Part shown: positions 33,145-35,255 of the stretch, piece by piece
Layout: the number at the start of each line of letters is the position of its first letter
How positions within the stretch are numbered: position 1 is the first letter of the stretch
NCBI GenBank assembly: GCA_934486915.1
Contig: CAKSRC010000012.1
Coordinates: 1 to 35,255 of the forward strand
DNA from: an uncultured Eubacteriales bacterium
GTDB lineage: Bacteria; Bacillota; Clostridia; Oscillospirales; Acutalibacteraceae
DNA length: 35,255 nucleotides
Direction of reading: 5' to 3'
Position numbers and translations under genes: made by a program
Notes under the pieces: generated by a model
The model's input: only the letters and a program-made list of their open reading frames with translations
Databases searched by the model: none
What the model was told of the DNA's origin: nothing

Positions 33145-34155
33145 GTGATTAAAAATGAAAATGCATTTAATTATATTTTAAATATACTTGGGTGTGATAT
33201 AGGACGACTTTTTAAAAATATGCCAAGCGATTTAAAAAATGAGATGCAGGAGATTAGACTAAGGTCTGGGAAGCCTATAACAGTAGTTTTAAAAAATAAA
33301 ATTTACTTTTTGAATTGCATGGGTGAGCTTGTTCAAAAAGTTGATGGAAGTGAGTTGATATCGAGTAAAAGTCTTATAAATAATATTTTTCAAAGTATTT
33401 GCTCATATTCGGTTTACTCGCATCAAGAAGAGATAAAAAATGGTTTTATAACTATAAATGGTGGACATAGAATAGGAATTTGCGGAAGTGCGGTAACATC
33501 GAGTGGAAATATTTTGTCAGTCAAGGATATATCATCTATTAATATAAGAATTGCCCGTCAAAAGACGGATATATCCAAGGTTTTGTTTGATATGGGAGTG
33601 CCATGGGATATGGGGGTATTAATAGTCGGACCTCCGTCTTCAGGTAAAACTACCATTTTGAGAGATATAGCCAGAAATTTATCCTTGGGAAGGTATAGTG
33701 ATATAAAAAAAGTGGCTGTTGTGGATGAAAGGGGAGAACTTGCCTGCGTTAGCAACGGCGAGAGTCTGAATGATATAGGTCTTTGTGATGTCATGGACGG
33801 ATATCCAAAGGGTGAGGGAATAATGCAGGCGCTAAGGTCTATGTCCCCTGATATTATAGTTTGCGATGAAATTGGTAATATAGGCGACATAGAAGCAATT
33901 GAGGAAGGCCTAAATGCGGGTGTATCTATAATTTCTACTATCCATGCAAGGAACATAGACGAACTTTTAAAAAGAAAACAAGCAATAAGACTTTTAGATA
34001 CAAGAGCATTTTCAAATATAGTTATGCTAAAAGACAGGAGTAAACCCGGCGAAGTAGAAAAGATATATGGAGTTGATGAGTTATATGCTCAAAATAATAG
34101 GATCAATAATATTAATTTTTGCAGGAACTATGGGAGGATATGCGGCGTCTCGTAA
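33145..34155 (+). CDS. spoIIIAA: Stage III sporulation protein AA (secretion-type ATPase)
   Basis: A 336-residue ATPase of the SpoIIIA-SpoIIQ channel that links mother cell and forespore; it resembles type II/IV secretion ATPases. EIRLRSGKPITVV and HQEEIKNGFITINGGHRIGI belong to the N-terminal region. Walker A GPPSSGKT is at 162-169, followed by VVDERGELA, QALRSMSPDIIVCDEIG (Walker B) and STIHARNIDEL. I chose GTG 33145 because GGAGGG is 6 bases ahead (33133-33138); the frame is open back to 33109, but that would include the binding site. The last 23 codons overlap spoIIIAB and look like out-of-frame spoIIIAB sequence, suggesting an extended C terminus. Sigma-E control is known for the operon; a clear promoter is not visible. 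Confidence 0.94.
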   Translation: MIKNENAFNYILNILGCDIGRLFKNMPSDLKNEMQEIRLRSGKPITVVLKNKIYFLNCMGELVQKVDGSELISSKSLINNIFQSICSYSVYSHQEEIKNGFITINGGHRIGICGSAVTSSGNILSVKDISSINIRIARQKTDISKVLFDMGVPWDMGVLIVGPPSSGKTTILRDIARNLSLGRYSDIKKVAVVDERGELACVSNGESLNDIGLCDVMDGYPKGEGIMQALRSMSPDIIVCDEIGNIGDIEAIEEGLNAGVSIISTIHARNIDELLKRKQAIRLLDTRAFSNIVMLKDRSKPGEVEKIYGVDELYAQNNRINNINFCRNYGRICGVS

Positions 34156-34591
34156 ACTTTCGCTAAGAGTAGAGTTTTATGAAAAATATCTAAAATTCTT
34201 ATCCTTTTTATCAACGGAGATAAGGTATGCAGCAGTTCCATTGCCCGAGATATTTGAAAAATATAAGAATAGATTTTTTGTAGCGGATATACTTGAATTT
34301 TGTATTTGTGAGATACATAAAGGAAATACGATGGATACTTCATGGGAAAACGCTGTTGAGAATATAAGGGGAAGATATGGTCTAAAACCCGAGGACATAG
34401 ATGTTATAAAAGGGCTTGGAGAAAATCTTGGTGTAAGCGATATAGAGGGCCAGCTTTCCAATTGCAAATTAAACATAGATATGGCAAGTACCTATCTTGA
34501 AAGTGCAAGAGAAGAAAAAAAGCGAAAATCTAAGCTTTATTTAATGCTTGGTTTGTTTATAGGAATAGCTATAACACTGCTTATTAGTTGA
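34085..34591 (+). CDS. spoIIIAB: Stage III sporulation protein AB
   Basis: A 168-residue membrane protein of the SpoIIIA complex, with a fold related to type II secretion GspF. An N-terminal hydrophobic helix (MLKIIGSIILIFAGTMGGYA) precedes a helical cytoplasmic domain (LSFLSTEIRYAAVPLPEIFE is characteristic) and a C-terminal helix LMLGLFIGIAITLLIS. The frame is open from ATG 34067, with other ATGs at 34076 and 34085. The last matches the family N terminus, although its binding site is less clear (GGAG 34069-34072 or GATGAG 34075-34080). With this start it overlaps spoIIIAA by 71 bases. Confidence 0.92.
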   Translation: MLKIIGSIILIFAGTMGGYAASRKLSLRVEFYEKYLKFLSFLSTEIRYAAVPLPEIFEKYKNRFFVADILEFCICEIHKGNTMDTSWENAVENIRGRYGLKPEDIDVIKGLGENLGVSDIEGQLSNCKLNIDMASTYLESAREEKKRKSKLYLMLGLFIGIAITLLIS

Positions 34592-34607
34592 AAAATGGGG
34601 GATGTTT

Positions 34608-34802
34608 ATGGATATAGATCTAATTTTTAAAATTGCCGCTATAGGTATAATAGTCGCAGTACTAAATCAACTTTTGATACGTTCCGGTCGAGAAGAGCAG
34701 GCCATGATGACGACACTTGCCGGTTTAATAGTAGTATTGATGATGATTATCCAGCAAATAGATGTATTGTTTAAGTCAATAAAGTCTATTTTTGGTTTAT
34801 AA
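34608..34802 (+). CDS. spoIIIAC: Stage III sporulation protein AC
   Basis: A 64-residue membrane protein with two hydrophobic segments: about 5-22, IFKIAAIGIIVAVLNQLL, and about 34-50, around LAGLIVVLMMIIQQI. They are joined by a polar turn, RSGREEQAMMT. This is the size and layout of SpoIIIAC. I chose ATG 34608 because GGGGG (34597-34601) is 6 bases ahead, while ATG 34602 directly abuts it. It lies between spoIIIAB and spoIIIAD as in other spore formers. Confidence 0.92.
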   Translation: MDIDLIFKIAAIGIIVAVLNQLLIRSGREEQAMMTTLAGLIVVLMMIIQQIDVLFKSIKSIFGL

Positions 34803-34805
34803 AGT

Positions 34806-35192
34806 ATGGATATAATATCAATTTGTGTAGTAGCAGTCATGGCGGCAATTATATGTGTGCTTTTAAGGAAGTATAATCCCGAATATTCAATGGTTATATC
34901 TTTGGTATGCGGCATATTAATATTTATACTTATACTTGTTTCGATAAATCCACTTATATCTCAAATAAAGGATTTAGTTGAGGAGTCTAAACTTCCTTTG
35001 GAGTATGCTTCTATTTTATTTAAGGCATTGGGTATATGCTTTCTTACTCAATTTTCGTCAGATGCTTGCAGGGATGCGGGGGAAAGCGCATTATCCTCTA
35101 AGATAGAGCTTGCAGGTAAAGTGACTATAATTCTAATATCATTGCCATTGTTTGAAAAAATCACTCAAATGGCAGTGTGTTTGATAGGATAG
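34806..35192 (+). CDS. spoIIIAD: Stage III sporulation protein AD
   Basis: A 128-residue membrane protein of the SpoIIIA channel. It has hydrophobic segments at about 3-20, 28-48 and 105-127. The polar-amphipathic centre contains LPLEYASILFKALGICFLTQ and FSSDACRDAGESALSSKIEL, which are family signatures. Length equals the usual SpoIIIAD. It begins 3 bases after spoIIIAC without an obvious binding site, implying coupled translation. Confidence 0.93.
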   Translation: MDIISICVVAVMAAIICVLLRKYNPEYSMVISLVCGILIFILILVSINPLISQIKDLVEESKLPLEYASILFKALGICFLTQFSSDACRDAGESALSSKIELAGKVTIILISLPLFEKITQMAVCLIG

Positions 35193-35228
35193 ATTAATAA
35201 TAAGATGTTTAAAAAGGAGATAGTTTAA

Positions 35229-35255
35229 ATGACTAATCCTATTTTGAAAGATTTA
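35229..35255 (+). CDS. First codons of the next spoIIIA gene, probably spoIIIAE (cut by window edge)
   Basis: ATG 35229 follows AAGGAG at good spacing, and nine codons (MTNPILKDL) are present before the window ends. The operon order predicts spoIIIAE. The fragment itself is too short to identify the protein. Confidence 0.6.

Noticed and set aside
1..35255. CRISPR array, tRNA genes, insertion sequences or prophage
   Set aside because: I saw no regularly spaced repeats, cloverleaf sequences, transposases, integrases or phage genes anywhere in the window.

Overview
The window is AT-rich DNA from an endospore-forming Firmicute. Class Clostridia is the best fit: it carries spoIVA next to a SipL-type DUF3794+LysM gene, the start of a spoIIIA operon, spoVAC, and a BMP/deo nucleoside operon, with strong AGGAGG-type ribosome binding sites throughout. 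I cannot name the genus from the sequence alone.

Layout. (1) 1-750 is a gene-poor AT-rich stretch with a bidirectional terminator, a small apparently broken reading frame and an inverted repeat. It precedes an exported C39-type cysteine peptidase-like gene (751-1488). (2) 1621-5456 holds a promoter and the housekeeping pair fakA (yloV) and recG. (3) 5508-14521 is a surface-polysaccharide locus with a near-consensus promoter in front and two strong hairpin terminators behind. Its order is flippase, GT2, LicD, TarI, TarJ, GT2, GT4, O-antigen ligase/polymerase-like. TarI and TarJ should make CDP-ribitol, and LicD is the only candidate in the locus to transfer ribitol-phosphate, so the product is probably a ribitol-phosphate-decorated glycan. 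(4) 14536-21777 is entirely on the minus strand. It contains a membrane protein that I read as a divergent pentameric ligand-gated ion channel, a signal-less SpoIID-like protein with three peptidoglycan-binding domains paired with a 157-residue protein, spoIVA, sipL and a lone spoVAC. Most of this block is expected to act in the spore envelope. (5) 21977-31443 is a plus-strand nucleoside uptake and salvage operon: deoB, a YczE-like membrane protein, deoD, a BMP lipoprotein, an ABC ATPase, two permeases, deoC and pdp, ended by a terminator. (6) cysK stands alone at 31542-32474. (7) 32475-33144 has no protein gene of ordinary size. It holds two palindromes, a good sigma-A promoter and a roughly 200-nt structured transcript with its own terminator: a candidate small RNA. 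(8) 33145-35255 is the spoIIIA operon (AA, AB, AC, AD and the first codons of the next gene, probably AE), cut by the window edge.

Functional logic. The deo operon takes up nucleosides through the BMP/ABC system and splits them with DeoD and Pdp. DeoB then converts (deoxy)ribose-1-phosphate to the 5-phosphate, and DeoC cleaves deoxyribose-5-phosphate to acetaldehyde and glyceraldehyde-3-phosphate. SpoIVA and SipL build the base layer of the spore coat, SpoVAC is an inner spore membrane channel, and SpoIIIA proteins form the mother-cell side of the mother cell-forespore channel.

The most unusual items are the ion-channel-like protein at 14536-15804, the candidate regulated RNA at 32793-33000, and the CDP-ribitol/LicD module inside a flippase/polymerase-type glycan locus. 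Several starts were moved from the longest open frame to positions supported by a ribosome binding site: tarJ 9815, GT2 10842, GT4 11836, deoD 23977, BMP lipoprotein 24710, spoIIIAA 33145, spoIIIAB 34085 and spoIIIAC 34608.
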